Counted from the stretch's first letter, positions 19,019 to 28,644 are shown. The stretch is DNA of 64,000 nt from Natronoglycomyces albus (GCF_016925535.1 NZ_CP070496.1:1426001-1490000); one strand, 5' to 3'. Numbers and translations: made by a program. The notes: generated from the sequence alone by a model not told the origin.

Positions 19019-20701
19019 TCAACTGGTCTCGGTGTCGATCCATTCCTCCACGATCTGTGTCATTGTCGCCAACGGCACCGAACCGCTGGTGAGGATCCGG
19101 TCGTGGAAGTGGCGAATATCGAATTTCTCGCCCAAGGCATCCTGCGCGCGCTGGCGCAGCTTCACGATGTGTTGCCGCCCGATCATGTAGGCCAGCGCTT
19201 GTCCCGGCCAGGCGATATATCGGTCTACCTCGTTGGCGATGTTGACGTCCGACAATGCCGAGTTGTTCGTCATGTAGTCGATCGCCTTTTGGCGTGACCA
19301 ACCAAAGGCGTGCATACCGGTGTCCACGACGAGCCGACACGCCCTCCAGGCGTCAAATGACAACATGCCCAGACGCGAAAGATCTGATGAGTACAGGCCC
19401 ATTTCGTCGCTGAGCCGCTCGGTGTACAGGCCCCAGCCTTCGCCGAACGCTGTCACGTACGACGTACGCCGGAAACTCGGTAGGTCGTTGAGTACTTGGC
19501 CAAGGGCGAACTGGAAGTGATGCCCCGGCACGCTCTCATGGAACGACAATGCCTCGTACTCGAATTTTGTTCGAGTTTCGGGCGCGTATGTGTTGATCCA
19601 GTAGGTTCCAGGTCGCGAGCCATCTTGGGAGGGGGGAGAGTAGTAGCCCAATGTTGAGCCCTTGGCGATGGAGGCTGGCACTTCTCGCACCTCGCACGGC
19701 GCAATGTCATAGGGCAAGAACCATTGAGGTACTGCCGCCTCGGCTTCGCGCAGTGCCTTGGTGGCATCGGCGACTATTTCCTCGGCCGAGGTGTATCGCA
19801 ACGATGTGTCGGTACGAAGTCGTTCCATGACCTCGGCGGGGTTGTCAATGCCAAGTGCCCTTTTCCCGACTTCGGAAAACTCATCTTGCAGCTGGGCGAT
19901 GATGTCGAGGCCGGTTTGGTGGATTTCCTCAGGTGTCAGGTCCGTGGTGGTGAACTGGCGTACTGCGGCCCGGTATCCTTCGTCTCCACCGGGCACGTGA
20001 CAGACGCCGACTTGGTCATCGCCGCGAGCGTTGGGGAGCAGCTCGTCGCGGATTGCTTCCTTCCACTTGCGCAGGGCGGGGCGGATCTTCGACTCGATGA
20101 TGTGAGTGGCTTCGTGGCGCCACTTTAGGACATCGACCCCTGCTGGTTCCGGCCTGAGGAACGTGTCCTCCTCTATGCTCGTGGCGAGGTAGTCCTCGAT
20201 TTGGGCGATGGTGGTCTCCACGCCTTGCCTAGTTTGGTGGCGACCGTTTTCCTTGGCGTCGAGGTAGCGCCGTAGGTGCGCATCGAGGAAATGCTCCAAG
20301 CCCGATAGTCGCCGTAGGTAGTCGTTGCTGCGCTGCGCCGTTTGCAGGGCGATATTGGGAACTTGAGAGAAGATCCCGGTTGTCACCCCGGAGAACGACG
20401 CGGTCAGGCCCACATCACGTAGGGACGCCTTCAGCATGTCGGTCTCATCGGTGATGAGGCGACGCAGCATCGAATAGGTGATACGGTCTTGTCCCACCAA
20501 ATGCTCGGCGTTGATGTCGTCCAACCGCTGGGCCGTATTGGCCAGGTCAAGGAGTCGATCGTGGTCGGCGGCTTGACTGGGGTCGGGAACCAGGTGGTCA
20601 AACCCAGGAACTCCGAAGGCCGAGGCAAAAAAGGGATTGGCGGCAACCTTCTGGTCGAAGTACTGCTGCGCGATGTCGGAGAGTGCGGAGTGTGCGCTCA
20701 T
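19019..20701 (-). CDS. DUF885 family protein (putative metallopeptidase-like)
   Basis: The 560-residue protein shows the DUF885 hallmarks: LSDIAQQYFDQKVAANPFFAS at the N-terminus, TYWINTYAPETRTKFEYEAL and SFHESVPGHHFQFAL, a histidine- and glutamate-rich motif that resembles metallopeptidase zinc sites and is characteristic of the family, then EGWGLYTERLSDEMGLY. Its activity is largely unproven, though peptidase-like roles have been proposed. The start at 20701 is an ATG with AGGAGG five bases upstream. It is convergent with the FAD dehydrogenase gene. Confidence 0.85.
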   Translation of the reverse strand: MSAHSALSDIAQQYFDQKVAANPFFASAFGVPGFDHLVPDPSQAADHDRLLDLANTAQRLDDINAEHLVGQDRITYSMLRRLITDETDMLKASLRDVGLTASFSGVTTGIFSQVPNIALQTAQRSNDYLRRLSGLEHFLDAHLRRYLDAKENGRHQTRQGVETTIAQIEDYLATSIEEDTFLRPEPAGVDVLKWRHEATHIIESKIRPALRKWKEAIRDELLPNARGDDQVGVCHVPGGDEGYRAAVRQFTTTDLTPEEIHQTGLDIIAQLQDEFSEVGKRALGIDNPAEVMERLRTDTSLRYTSAEEIVADATKALREAEAAVPQWFLPYDIAPCEVREVPASIAKGSTLGYYSPPSQDGSRPGTYWINTYAPETRTKFEYEALSFHESVPGHHFQFALGQVLNDLPSFRRTSYVTAFGEGWGLYTERLSDEMGLYSSDLSRLGMLSFDAWRACRLVVDTGMHAFGWSRQKAIDYMTNNSALSDVNIANEVDRYIAWPGQALAYMIGRQHIVKLRQRAQDALGEKFDIRHFHDRILTSGSVPLATMTQIVEEWIDTETS

Positions 20702-21008
20702 GGTCCTCCTTGAGAAAACTGATCTCCCCTCACCTTATTAGGTTTCACTCCTGTCACATAGATGCACTTCGAACTCATTGAGGCGTATTCCAGCTTTATC
20801 GTGTTGCCTGCCGAGGCTCAGAGGCGACGTTTCGTCAGGTAGGAGCCACAGCGATGGCAAAGGAGCTGCGGTACGGGGGACTAGGTGAAATCTGAGGAGA
20901 ACACACCGGCGCCATGGGTGGGAACCGAGGAGGCCCAGCCACGAGAACCTGAGCAACCACAAGTGCCCACGAAGGCCCAATTCGTACCCAGTAAGGGATG
21001 ATTGACAC
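20702..21008. other. Divergent intergenic region
   Basis: The 307 bp between the leftward DUF885 gene and the rightward membrane protein gene must hold both promoters. The frames that cross it belong to the antisense of the membrane protein gene; I see no further gene. Confidence 0.4.
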
Positions 21009-21791
21009 GTGACCAGCTGGCTTGACCTACATGTGGTACAGACGGACCGTCTTCCCCTGTTCACCTTCCTAGTGGCATTGGTCGTCACGTTCGCGTTCAT
21101 CCGGCTCTCAGTACGCCTGATCAGGGCCGAGGTTAAGTGGTGGCCAGGCAATGTCACCCCCGGCGGGTTGCACATCCATCATGTCGTCTTTGGTGTTGTG
21201 TTCATGCTCATCGGCGGCGTGACCTCGCTGGCGGTGCCGCCGGAGATGGAGATCGGTCGAGCGATCGCCGGAGCTCTGTTTGGGATCGGTGCGGCCTTGG
21301 TCCTGGACGAGTTCGCACTGATCTTGCATCTGAAGGATGTCTATTGGAGCGAAAAAGGCCGCACATCTATCGACGCGGTCTTTGTCGCGATAGCCATCAC
21401 TGGCCTCTTGCTCATCGGGTTGCGCCCCATTGGAGTAGTGGACTTCATTGAGGCAAACGCTGATGTGGACGCGAGCAACCCGGTCCTGTGGGCTGTGGGT
21501 TTCACGGTGCTAAACCTGTCGTTCGCGGTCGTGACGCTCTTGAAGGGCAAGATTTGGACGGGTTTGGTCGGCTTGTTTGTGCCACCGTTGATCTATGTGG
21601 GAGCCGCGCGTCTGGCCAGGCCCGGATCACCATGGGCCCACTGGTTCTATCGGGCGGGCCGACCACGTGGACTGCGAAAGATGCGTCGTGCCGTATGGCG
21701 AGAGCGTCGGCTACGACGCCCCTTGATCGAAGCGAAGATCGCGGTACAGGAATTTATCGGTGGTCGGCATGACCATGAACCACCTCACTGA
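21009..21791 (+). CDS. Conserved actinobacterial integral membrane protein
   Basis: The 260-residue protein starts at a GTG and has about six predicted membrane segments: LFTFLVALVVTFAFIRL, a pair around HHVVFGVVFMLIGGVTSL and AGALFGIGAALVLDEFAL, AVFVAIAITGLLLIGL, then VLNLSFAVVTLLKG and GLVGLFVPPLIYVGAA. A histidine cluster (GGLHIHHVVFG) sits at the membrane interface, and the C-terminus is strongly basic, so it should be cytoplasmic. I recognise it only as a conserved actinobacterial family of unknown function. Confidence 0.72.
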   Translation: MTSWLDLHVVQTDRLPLFTFLVALVVTFAFIRLSVRLIRAEVKWWPGNVTPGGLHIHHVVFGVVFMLIGGVTSLAVPPEMEIGRAIAGALFGIGAALVLDEFALILHLKDVYWSEKGRTSIDAVFVAIAITGLLLIGLRPIGVVDFIEANADVDASNPVLWAVGFTVLNLSFAVVTLLKGKIWTGLVGLFVPPLIYVGAARLARPGSPWAHWFYRAGRPRGLRKMRRAVWRERRLRRPLIEAKIAVQEFIGGRHDHEPPH

Positions 21792-21914
21792 TCCTCCCGG
21801 AGGCCCTGATGACTCGCGAGCGCAATACCGGATGGGCCGCAGGTGAACGGACAGCCGAGCGGTGTGGCGTTAAACTGTTGGTACAAAAACGAATCGCCCC
21901 ATTAAGGACCACCC

Positions 21915-22532
21915 TTGTTGCTCTTCACCATCGTGCTCGTCGCCGTCGGTATTCTCGCGCTCTTTCTCTATGTGCAGCACAAGGCCAAGCAGAAACGTGA
22001 AGCCGATGCCGCCCACTACGGTGGGCCAGTGGACCCCTTCGCCGACACCGACGAAAACGCGTTGCGCGGTGACCCTCGCCGGCTTACCGCTGGCGATATC
22101 GTCGACGCCTATGGCAAGAGCTTGGTGGTGCGGGGCAGCCTACGTTTGTCCGAAGGTGACTACACGTGGGATGAGCACTTTCTCGACACTGGGGCCGAGG
22201 TCAGGCGATGGCTTTCCGTCGAGGTTGACCCGGATATTGAAATGGTCCTGTGGGAGGAGATCAAGGGACACGACCTCACTCCTGGGGCCACGACGATCGA
22301 GCATGATGGTGTGACTTATCGATCGGTCGAGTCCGGCACAGCCAAGTATCGCGGTGAGGCCACCACCGGCCTCCCCGCGACCGGGACAGTCGACTATCAC
22401 GATTACACGGCCGAAAATGGAGAGAAACTCGCCTTTGAGCGTTTCGGTGCCGCGGGTAAGTGGGAGGCTTCGACCGGGCTGAGGCTTGATCGCAACCAGG
22501 TCGTCATCTATCACCAGAGTGGTTCGTCGTGA
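21915..22532 (+). CDS. DUF4178 protein, membrane-anchored
   Basis: A 205-residue protein starting at a TTG, with an N-terminal membrane helix (TIVLVAVGILALFLYV) and then a DUF4178 beta-rich domain: TAGDIVDAYGKSLVVRGSLR, LSEGDYTWDEHFLDTG and the later EMVLWEEIKGHDLTPG. It is the first gene of the conserved actinobacterial set with DUF2617, DUF4247, DUF350 and a membrane-bound aminopropyltransferase. Its stop overlaps the next start by four bases (GTGA), so expression is coupled. Function is unknown; the association suggests a role tied to polyamine or related envelope biology. Confidence 0.82.
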   Translation: MLLFTIVLVAVGILALFLYVQHKAKQKREADAAHYGGPVDPFADTDENALRGDPRRLTAGDIVDAYGKSLVVRGSLRLSEGDYTWDEHFLDTGAEVRRWLSVEVDPDIEMVLWEEIKGHDLTPGATTIEHDGVTYRSVESGTAKYRGEATTGLPATGTVDYHDYTAENGEKLAFERFGAAGKWEASTGLRLDRNQVVIYHQSGSS

Positions 22533-23578
22533 TAGCCGCGCTCAAAGTCCCGTTTGTGGATGTGTCCGCGCGCAGCCTTTCCTTCGCGACCGACGCCCCC
22601 GATATCCCAATTCTCAATGAGCTTTCGGTGAAAACTGGAAACCTGAGTTTGTCGCTGCGTCTCTTGGGAGCAAGCCACCAAGCCGTTGTCACCTGCCCGG
22701 ACGGAACGTTGTCCGAGACGGTCGCCTACCGTGACGATGTGGATCCGTATCTGCCTGCCAGTCATACCCAGGTGTGTGGAGAATGGGTACACCAGTTCAG
22801 CAGTCTCACTGAGACGGTTCCCTGGTCTCAGCTACGCGATCGTGCCCACGCCCAGCACTCTGAGGCCAAATACAACCCCGACTTGTTGGTCGGTGTCTTT
22901 GGAGCCGAACGTGAGGCGCTGACCGCACTGGAAATCACCGCCCGCGACCCATTGGGCTGGAGAACTGTCCATACCTATCCTCAATACGGGCAGATCGTGA
23001 CCACCCACAGCGTCGTACGGCGCCGAGACCAATCGAGCCCTGCCCGCCGCCTATTACCGAACCGATTCCCCTGCACCGCCCCAGACCACGGGAATTACTT
23101 GCTCACGTTAATCCTGTGGTCGCCCGATTCCAGTCTGGACGACAGTATGCAAACCAAAGACGTCAAAGTACTTGTCATCATTGTGGTTATCGTGGTTGGT
23201 TTCATTGCTACCGCTGTCGCCTGCGTCAACCTCGGTAACGATGACCCGGTTGACTTCATCGAGTCGACGTACACGCGATCCGCGCACCTCGATGAGGACT
23301 CTGGGCGCGCCTACACCACGGATCTGACGCCTGCCCAGGTGCGGTCTGAGATCGGGGGCGCTGTTAGCCCAGTGGACGCCCGAACCGATGCTGGCAACCA
23401 CTATTTGCAATATGCGAAGTACATTATCGCCGTTACCGCCACTGCTACGGGTACGAAGATTCTCATTGACGACTATCGCCGCGGTCACCAACGTCACTCG
23501 GTCATCATCACCGGCTGGGGGTGGAGTTCGTCGCCTCCGTCGGGCTTTCGCGGTGGCGGTCCCGGAAGTGGAAAGTAA
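22529..23578 (+). CDS. DUF2617-DUF4247 fusion protein
   Basis: The single 349-residue frame joins two families that are usually separate neighbours. Residues 1-165 look like DUF2617 (PFVDVSARSLSFATDAPD, LSLRLLGASHQAVV, GVFGAEREALTALEI), and after an Arg/Pro-rich linker the C-terminal part (from Met207) has a membrane helix VLVIIVVIVVGFIATAVAC and the DUF4247 core (DFIESTYTRS, DLTPAQVRSEIGG). No stop separates them. A second ATG at 23147 could also start DUF4247 alone, but it lacks a good ribosome-binding site. Frame-joining by a lost stop is the likely origin. Confidence 0.72.
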   Translation: MIAALKVPFVDVSARSLSFATDAPDIPILNELSVKTGNLSLSLRLLGASHQAVVTCPDGTLSETVAYRDDVDPYLPASHTQVCGEWVHQFSSLTETVPWSQLRDRAHAQHSEAKYNPDLLVGVFGAEREALTALEITARDPLGWRTVHTYPQYGQIVTTHSVVRRRDQSSPARRLLPNRFPCTAPDHGNYLLTLILWSPDSSLDDSMQTKDVKVLVIIVVIVVGFIATAVACVNLGNDDPVDFIESTYTRSAHLDEDSGRAYTTDLTPAQVRSEIGGAVSPVDARTDAGNHYLQYAKYIIAVTATATGTKILIDDYRRGHQRHSVIITGWGWSSSPPSGFRGGGPGSGK

Positions 23579-23742
23579 GTTCCGAGCCCGCGCCGGTCGG
23601 CCTCGGTGCTCGAGACCGACACTGTCGAAACGTGCCCCCAATTTCCCGTTCGTACTGATCGACATCAGTCCCGAATCCGTCTGCCTTGCCCAATTTCGCT
23701 ATTGAACTGTCAACTTCACCATGAAAGGTAAAGGACGTCTAC

Positions 23743-24165
23743 ATGGAACTGCTTTTCCAAGAGGTCGTGGCCGCCGCCTCCTATAGTCTCGTCGGTCTGG
23801 CGCTCATGGCTGTCGGATACATAGTGATCGACATTCTCACGCCGGGAAAACTGCGCACGTTGATCTGGGAGGAACGTAACCGGAATGCTTCCTTGCTGCT
23901 GACGTCAAACATTCTCGGACTCGGTCTCATCGTCGTCGGTGCGATTTGGGCCTCGCACGGTGATTTGGTGCGTGGGCTCATCGCCACGGCAATATTTGGT
24001 CTCATCGGGATTGCCGCGATGACATTGTCGTTTGTGGTGTTGGACTTGTTGACCCCTGGAAAGCTTGGGGAGATCGTGACCTGCCCGGATCACCACCCGG
24101 CCGTGTGGGTCAACTGTGGGATGCACGTAGCAGTGGGCGGCATGGTCGCGATGGCACTGTCATGA
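23743..24165 (+). CDS. DUF350 membrane protein
   Basis: The 140-residue protein shows the internal duplication typical of DUF350: two halves each with a pair of membrane helices. The first half ends VIDILTPGKLRTLIW and the second VLDLLTPGKLGEIVT, the characteristic conserved loop. AAGGTAAAGG precedes the start. It lies between the DUF4247 and aminopropyltransferase genes, the arrangement seen in many actinobacteria. Function is unproven; the family is often found beside polyamine aminopropyltransferases. Confidence 0.82.
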   Translation: MELLFQEVVAAASYSLVGLALMAVGYIVIDILTPGKLRTLIWEERNRNASLLLTSNILGLGLIVVGAIWASHGDLVRGLIATAIFGLIGIAAMTLSFVVLDLLTPGKLGEIVTCPDHHPAVWVNCGMHVAVGGMVAMALS

Positions 24166-24207
24166 CCCTTCGCCCTCTGTCTTTGATGGCCGTCTCTTGA
24201 AAATACT

Positions 24208-25797
24208 GTGATGACCACTAGTGCCTCAGAAACCGATTCACCGCCGCCGACAGCTTTGCAGCGCCTTCGGCGCACGGGGCTGTTGGCGACGGTGTTTGTC
24301 TGCGCGGCTTGTGGGCTGGTCTACGAACTGGCACTGATAACCCTCGGCTCCTACCTGGTCGGCAATACCGCCTCTCAGGCCGCGATCGTCTTGAGCGTCA
24401 TGGTGTTCGCTATGGGCATCGGGGCTCTCATGGCGAAACCGCTGCAAAGTCGACCTGCGGTTTCCTTTGCTGTGATCGAGCTGCTATTGGCATTCCTCGG
24501 TGGTACGAGCGTGCTGATCCTGTATGCGGCCTTCGCATGGCTCCACTTGTACACAGTGGCGTTGGTGGTGGTGGCATTCTTGATTGGACTGTTGGTGGGG
24601 GCGGAGATCCCACTGCTCATGGAGTTGTTGCAGCGCATTCGCAAACAGTCGGCCGGTTCGGCGACCGCCGACCTCTTTGCGGCGGACTACATCGGCGGTC
24701 TCCTTGGGGGTTTGGCTTTTCCGTTCCTGTTGCTGCCCATGTTCGGGCAGATTCGTGGCGCGTTGTTGGTCGGCGCGATCAATGCGATAGCAGGCCTAGT
24801 CTTGGTATTCACGGTCTTTCACGCCGATTTGCGAAAGTTGCTTAAGATCGGGCTGGGATTTGCCGCCATCACCGTGACCATTGTCTTGACGTTTGCCTAC
24901 GTTCACACTGAGCGGTTCGAAGCGGCTGCTCGGCAGGCTCTGTACGCACACCCCATCGTTTACTCCGAACACACTGCATACCAGCAAATCGTCGTCACAG
25001 AATCCATATCCCCGTTTGGGGAGCGTGACCTTCGCTTGTTCCTCAATGGGGATCTGCAATTCTCCTCGGTTGACGAGTATCGCTATCACGAAGCGCTGGT
25101 TCATCCCGCTATGGATGGCCCAAGAGACCACGTGCTCGTCCTGGGAGGTGGGGACGGCCTCGGAGTACGGGAAGTCTTGCGGTATGAGGACGTGGAATCG
25201 GTGACCGTGGTCGATTTGGATCCGGCTGTCACGGCACTGGCCAGTACCTTTGCGCCCCTAGTGGCGTTGAATGAGGATTCTCTGAGTGATCCGCGGGTCA
25301 CGGTGATCAATGAGGACGCCTTCAACTGGTTGCGCGATAACCCGCAGCGGTTCGATGTCATCATTGCCGATCTGCCTGATCCTGACCAAACTTCCACCGC
25401 GAAGTTGTACTCAGTGGAGTTTTACGGGCTCGCCCGGCAACTGTTGGAACCCGAGGGGCGCATTAGCATCCAATCGGGCAGCCCATACTTCGCCCCGGAC
25501 TCGTTTTGGACGATTCACGCTACGGTCGTGGAGGCTGACTTTGCTCCGAAACCGTACTGGGTGTCAGTACCGTCGTTTGGTGACTGGGGATTCCTGCTTG
25601 CAAATCTGAGCGGAGAGGCACCAGAGCTGTCTTTGGATGAAACGTCGCTTCGTGACCCGCTGCAATCATTGACCGCCCAGAGTTTGCATGCTGCGGCCGT
25701 ATTTCCTCCAGACCGTGATTTTCGTGAACGTGAGCCGTCAACGCTTATGAATCCGCATATTCTTCAGCACGCCCAACGTGAGTGGCGCTCCTATTAG
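24208..25797 (+). CDS. speE: Polyamine aminopropyltransferase with membrane domain (spermidine synthase-like)
   Basis: The 529-residue protein has seven or so N-terminal hydrophobic segments (about 20-230) fused to a soluble SpeE domain. The soluble part has ISPFGERDLRLFLNGDLQFS with DEYRYHEALVHPAM, the glycine motif VLVLGGGDGLGVREVLRY, VTVVDLDPAVTALAS for the acidic cofactor-binding residues, and IIADLPDPDQTSTAKLYSVE for the catalytic Asp and substrate region. The family transfers aminopropyl groups from decarboxylated S-adenosylmethionine. The membrane domain marks a subgroup whose true acceptor is uncertain. It ends the five-family conserved block. Confidence 0.88.
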   Translation: MMTTSASETDSPPPTALQRLRRTGLLATVFVCAACGLVYELALITLGSYLVGNTASQAAIVLSVMVFAMGIGALMAKPLQSRPAVSFAVIELLLAFLGGTSVLILYAAFAWLHLYTVALVVVAFLIGLLVGAEIPLLMELLQRIRKQSAGSATADLFAADYIGGLLGGLAFPFLLLPMFGQIRGALLVGAINAIAGLVLVFTVFHADLRKLLKIGLGFAAITVTIVLTFAYVHTERFEAAARQALYAHPIVYSEHTAYQQIVVTESISPFGERDLRLFLNGDLQFSSVDEYRYHEALVHPAMDGPRDHVLVLGGGDGLGVREVLRYEDVESVTVVDLDPAVTALASTFAPLVALNEDSLSDPRVTVINEDAFNWLRDNPQRFDVIIADLPDPDQTSTAKLYSVEFYGLARQLLEPEGRISIQSGSPYFAPDSFWTIHATVVEADFAPKPYWVSVPSFGDWGFLLANLSGEAPELSLDETSLRDPLQSLTAQSLHAAAVFPPDRDFREREPSTLMNPHILQHAQREWRSY

Positions 25798-26014
25798 CCG
25801 TGATTAATGAGTGATGCCTTATGGTAAGCGCGCTCCCAGTTGCTTCCGCTGCGAACTCAGGAACGCAAAAAACATTCATGTTACTCCTGAAAGGACAGGA
25901 TAATGTGGGGCCATTGCGGGGAAAACAAGCTACGGTCATCGGTCGAACGGCTGAATTCTTTATGTTACCAACGAGTTTTGCCCCGTCGCGAATTCCTAAG
26001 CGTAGGGTAATGAT

Positions 26015-27184
26015 GTGGTAACTCAAAATGATGAAGTGCCGAGTCGCGGGCGCTCCGCCACATGGGCGGCAACCAGGATTTCTGCGACATTTGCAACCTT
26101 CTTCTTGACGGCGATGTTCGCTACGTCGCAGTCAGCTTTCGCCGCGCCTGTGGCTGACGAAGAGTCGACCAGAGGCGACGTCCATGTCGAGCAGGCACGG
26201 GCCGCCGAGAGTGAAGAAACGTCATCCCAGGCGGATGAAACAAGGCAAGCCAATATCGCTGAAAAGGGGCATGCCTCCGAGAAGCCTCGTAAGCCACAGG
26301 GGCCTACGGGTCCAACTAGCCCGAGGGGCCCCCAAGCGCCTTCGGGTCCGACGGAACCTACTGGGCCAACGGGCCCCTCAGAGCCTACTGGGCCGACCGG
26401 TCCTTCAGGTCCTTCAGGGCCGACCGGTCCAACTGGGCCAGCTGAGCCAACGGGCCCAACAGGTCCCTCGGAGCCCTCAGCACCTGCTGGTCCAACGGAG
26501 CCCACTGGCCCGACGAGTCCTTCTGCTCCATCAGGCCCAGCAGAGCCAAGTCAGACTACCGGGTCCGCAGAGCCTCAAGGACATACAGACCATAAGCAGG
26601 TCAAGGATTCCAAAGAGCCGAAGGGGCATACGGCTCCGAAAGGCGCTGACTACTCGAAGCCGGTATGCCCGGACTCTTCCAAGGAATGGAAGGACTGGAA
26701 GTACTACTGGGGTCAGGACTGGAAGAAGAAGTACGACAAGAAGTGCGTCGATGACAAGCCAGTCATGCCCGTGTGTCCCGATACTCCGCAGGAGTGGAAG
26801 GACTGGAAGCACTACTGGGGCGAAGATTGGAAGAAGAAGTACGACAAGAAGTGCGACGAGTCCCCAAAGGACCCGAAGGACCCTAAGGAACCCAAGGATC
26901 CTAAGGATCCCAAGGACCCGAAGGACCCGAAGGACCCGAAGGACCCGAAGGATCCCAAGGACCCGAAGGAACCTAAGGAGCCCAAGGAACCCAAAGTTCC
27001 TGACCAGGTCCGCCATGAACACCCGGTCGATACGGGTGCCGCGGTGACGGGCGTCGGAAGTGGGGGACTCCCGGTGACTGGTACCAGTATGAGCAACGCC
27101 TTGCTTTTGGCGATTCTGGCAGCAGGTACCGGTGCGGCACTGCTCTTTGCCGCTTATCGTCGTCCTGAAGCGAACGAAGGTTAG
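26015..27184 (+). CDS. LPVTG-anchored collagen-like surface protein
   Basis: The 389-residue protein (GTG start) has an N-terminal signal ending near SQSAFAA, an acidic linker, then a long proline/threonine/glycine tract made of GPT and GPS triplets (about 93-185). Two near-identical cysteine- and tryptophan-rich repeats follow ([18 protein letters not shown] with [10 protein letters not shown], and [18 protein letters not shown] with [10 protein letters not shown]), and then about fifteen KDP/KEP triplets. It ends with the sortase motif LPVTG at 352-356, a membrane helix and RRPEANEG. The order is the classical cell-wall-anchored layout. The W-rich repeats are unrecognised and the GPT tract is probably collagen-like. 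Confidence 0.82.
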   Translation: MVTQNDEVPSRGRSATWAATRISATFATFFLTAMFATSQSAFAAPVADEESTRGDVHVEQARAAESEETSSQADETRQANIAEKGHASEKPRKPQGPTGPTSPRGPQAPSGPTEPTGPTGPSEPTGPTGPSGPSGPTGPTGPAEPTGPTGPSEPSAPAGPTEPTGPTSPSAPSGPAEPSQTTGSAEPQGHTDHKQVKDSKEPKGHTAPKGADYSKPVCPDSSKEWKDWKYYWGQDWKKKYDKKCVDDKPVMPVCPDTPQEWKDWKHYWGEDWKKKYDKKCDESPKDPKDPKEPKDPKDPKDPKDPKDPKDPKDPKDPKEPKEPKEPKVPDQVRHEHPVDTGAAVTGVGSGGLPVTGTSMSNALLLAILAAGTGAALLFAAYRRPEANEG

Positions 27185-27239
27185 TTTGTGAACGGCGACT
27201 GGATCATGAAAGCGGATCGTGAGATCGAGGAGTGAGAAT

Positions 27240-27272
27240 ACGCCCGGTATCGGCCATGAGCCATACCGGGCG
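27240..27272. terminator. Hairpin downstream of the surface-protein gene
   Basis: ACGCCCGGTAT at 27240-27250 pairs perfectly with ATACCGGGCGT at 27262-27272, with an 11-base loop. It lies about 55 bases after the stop codon and probably terminates the LPVTG gene. Confidence 0.65.
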
Positions 27273-27506
27273 TGTTCTCCATATGTCTACGCTCATGCTC
27301 GGCACTGTAGGCGAACCCGATACCGACAGCCATGTACGGATGCTCGAGGAGCTGGTCAAGTGCGGAATCGCTCACCAAAGAGGACTGCGCCCACTGCCGC
27401 GATCTAGTGGTCCCAAGCAACTTCAACGAGGCGACCTCCGACTTCCTTAGATCTCACAACCTCTAGGTACTTGCGGGCCGCTCGCAAAGCTTGATTGTTC
27501 ACAGAT

Positions 27507-27989
27507 TCATGACGCTCCGTGCCCCAACCGGTGGGCGGCGTCGTTGAGCAAACCTGGAACCAGCCTCCGGTGCTGTGCTGACAGTGGCTCCCAAATTCGC
27601 CGTCCCCACCGGCGGTCGTAACGTATGAACGTCCCCAGCGACACGGAATCCGCGCCCGTATGCACCACCAAGCGGGCGGCGAGCGAACGTGAGTGGGCCT
27701 CTAGGCGAATCCAATCAGGTCCTCGCTGGCCGATCGGCCATCCAGCCACCTGACTCGGGCCGCGCCTCCAGCGCAGACGCAGGCCCAATACCGTTCGCCA
27801 TAGCAGCTGCGCGGGGATGCCCCCTTCATCCTCCAGCATCGCTCGTGCCCACTGCTCGGCCGAATGGCTGCGGCAACCTGGGGTTTGGCGTGTGAAAAGG
27901 TCCGCATAGTCAGCCGAGTGCATCGCTGCGATAGTGACAAACTCAGCAGGAATATCGTTTGGGCCGACATGGTTGATAACTGCGTTCAT
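27507..27989 (-). CDS. DUF2867-like protein
   Basis: The 160-residue product (ATG at 27987-27989) has the order of conserved features I associate with DUF2867: HSADYADLFTRQTPG, RSAEQWARAML (here HSAEQWARAMLEDEG), WRTVLGLRLRWRRG, VAGWPIG, IRLEAHSRSLAARLV, LGTFIRYDRRWGRRIWEPL and HRRLVPGLLNDAAHRL. This family is often seen beside TetR regulators in actinobacteria; its activity is unknown. It is divergent from the TetR gene with an operator in between, so it is the probable target of that regulator. Confidence 0.72.
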   Translation of the reverse strand: MNAVINHVGPNDIPAEFVTIAAMHSADYADLFTRQTPGCRSHSAEQWARAMLEDEGGIPAQLLWRTVLGLRLRWRRGPSQVAGWPIGQRGPDWIRLEAHSRSLAARLVVHTGADSVSLGTFIRYDRRWGRRIWEPLSAQHRRLVPGLLNDAAHRLGHGAS

Positions 27990-27996
27990 GATACAA

Positions 27997-28014
27997 ACAT
28001 ACAAGCATGTATGT
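27997..28014. promoter_or_regulatory. Probable TetR operator
   Basis: The near-palindrome ACATACAAGCATGTATGT lies in the 43-bp space between the DUF2867-like start (27989) and the TetR start (28033). The outer seven bases pair perfectly and the centre does not, as is usual for TetR operators. Its position would let one repressor dimer control both genes. Confidence 0.65.
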
Positions 28015-28032
28015 AATGTGGCAAGGAGAGCT

Positions 28033-28644
28033 ATGAATGCCCCCGACAATGGTCGACTGACCCAACCTGAGCGTCGCATACGCAGCCGAAACGCAATTCT
28101 CGCAGCAGCCGCCCGCGGAATCGCGCTCCATGGCTACTCCGCGCTGTCACTCACGCGAGTGGCGCAAGAAGCTGGATACACTCGCGGGGCGCTATATCAC
28201 CAGTTCGCCTCCAAAGAAGACTTGGCTATAGCCGTGGTCGCCTGGATCCACCAGACCTGGGAGGCTGAAGTCGGCATAGCCTTCACAAGCGATGGCGACC
28301 CCGCCGAAACTCTTTTGAATCTGGCACGACGGCACGCCCACTATTGCCGCCGCGATGTCGCCGCCGTTCTCATGAACCTACGAGTGGAATTCAGCCACAG
28401 AGACCATCCGGTTGGCCACGCGATCACCGACATCGTCGAAACACTGGTCGACAGATGCCAAAGTCTCATCGAAGCAGGCCTGGAAGCAGGGACGATACCG
28501 CCCGGGCCACCATCTCGGGAAATGGCGCTGGCCATGGTCGGAGCGTTGGAAGCAGTACCGATTCAGCTTGTCGGTCGACCCCCGCACGATATGGTTCTGA
28601 CAGAACGTACGGTCAGGGGCATTCTTGCGCTCCCGCCTAGTTGA
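28033..28644 (+). CDS. TetR-family repressor, autoregulated by inference
   Basis: The ATG at 28033 follows AAGGAGAG. The 203-residue protein has the TetR N-terminal domain AILAAAARGIALHGYSALSL, then TRVAQEAGYTRGALYHQFAS and KEDLAIAVVAW. The C-terminal domain is of the type often paired with QacR/NemR-like regulators but does not point to a ligand. It is divergent from a DUF2867-like gene and shares a palindromic operator with it. I infer local repression relieved by an unknown ligand. Confidence 0.88.
   Translation: MNAPDNGRLTQPERRIRSRNAILAAAARGIALHGYSALSLTRVAQEAGYTRGALYHQFASKEDLAIAVVAWIHQTWEAEVGIAFTSDGDPAETLLNLARRHAHYCRRDVAAVLMNLRVEFSHRDHPVGHAITDIVETLVDRCQSLIEAGLEAGTIPPGPPSREMALAMVGALEAVPIQLVGRPPHDMVLTERTVRGILALPPS

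Noticed and set aside
20738-21175. A 145-residue leftward ORF
   Set aside because: Antisense of the membrane-protein gene with no recognisable feature.
26023-27022. Leftward ORFs made of GPVGPVG or LRVLRVL repeats
   Set aside because: Antisense of the repetitive LPVTG-protein gene.
27283-27450. Small rightward ORF after the LPVTG gene
   Set aside because: It begins just beyond a terminator hairpin and has no recognisable motif or ribosome-binding site.
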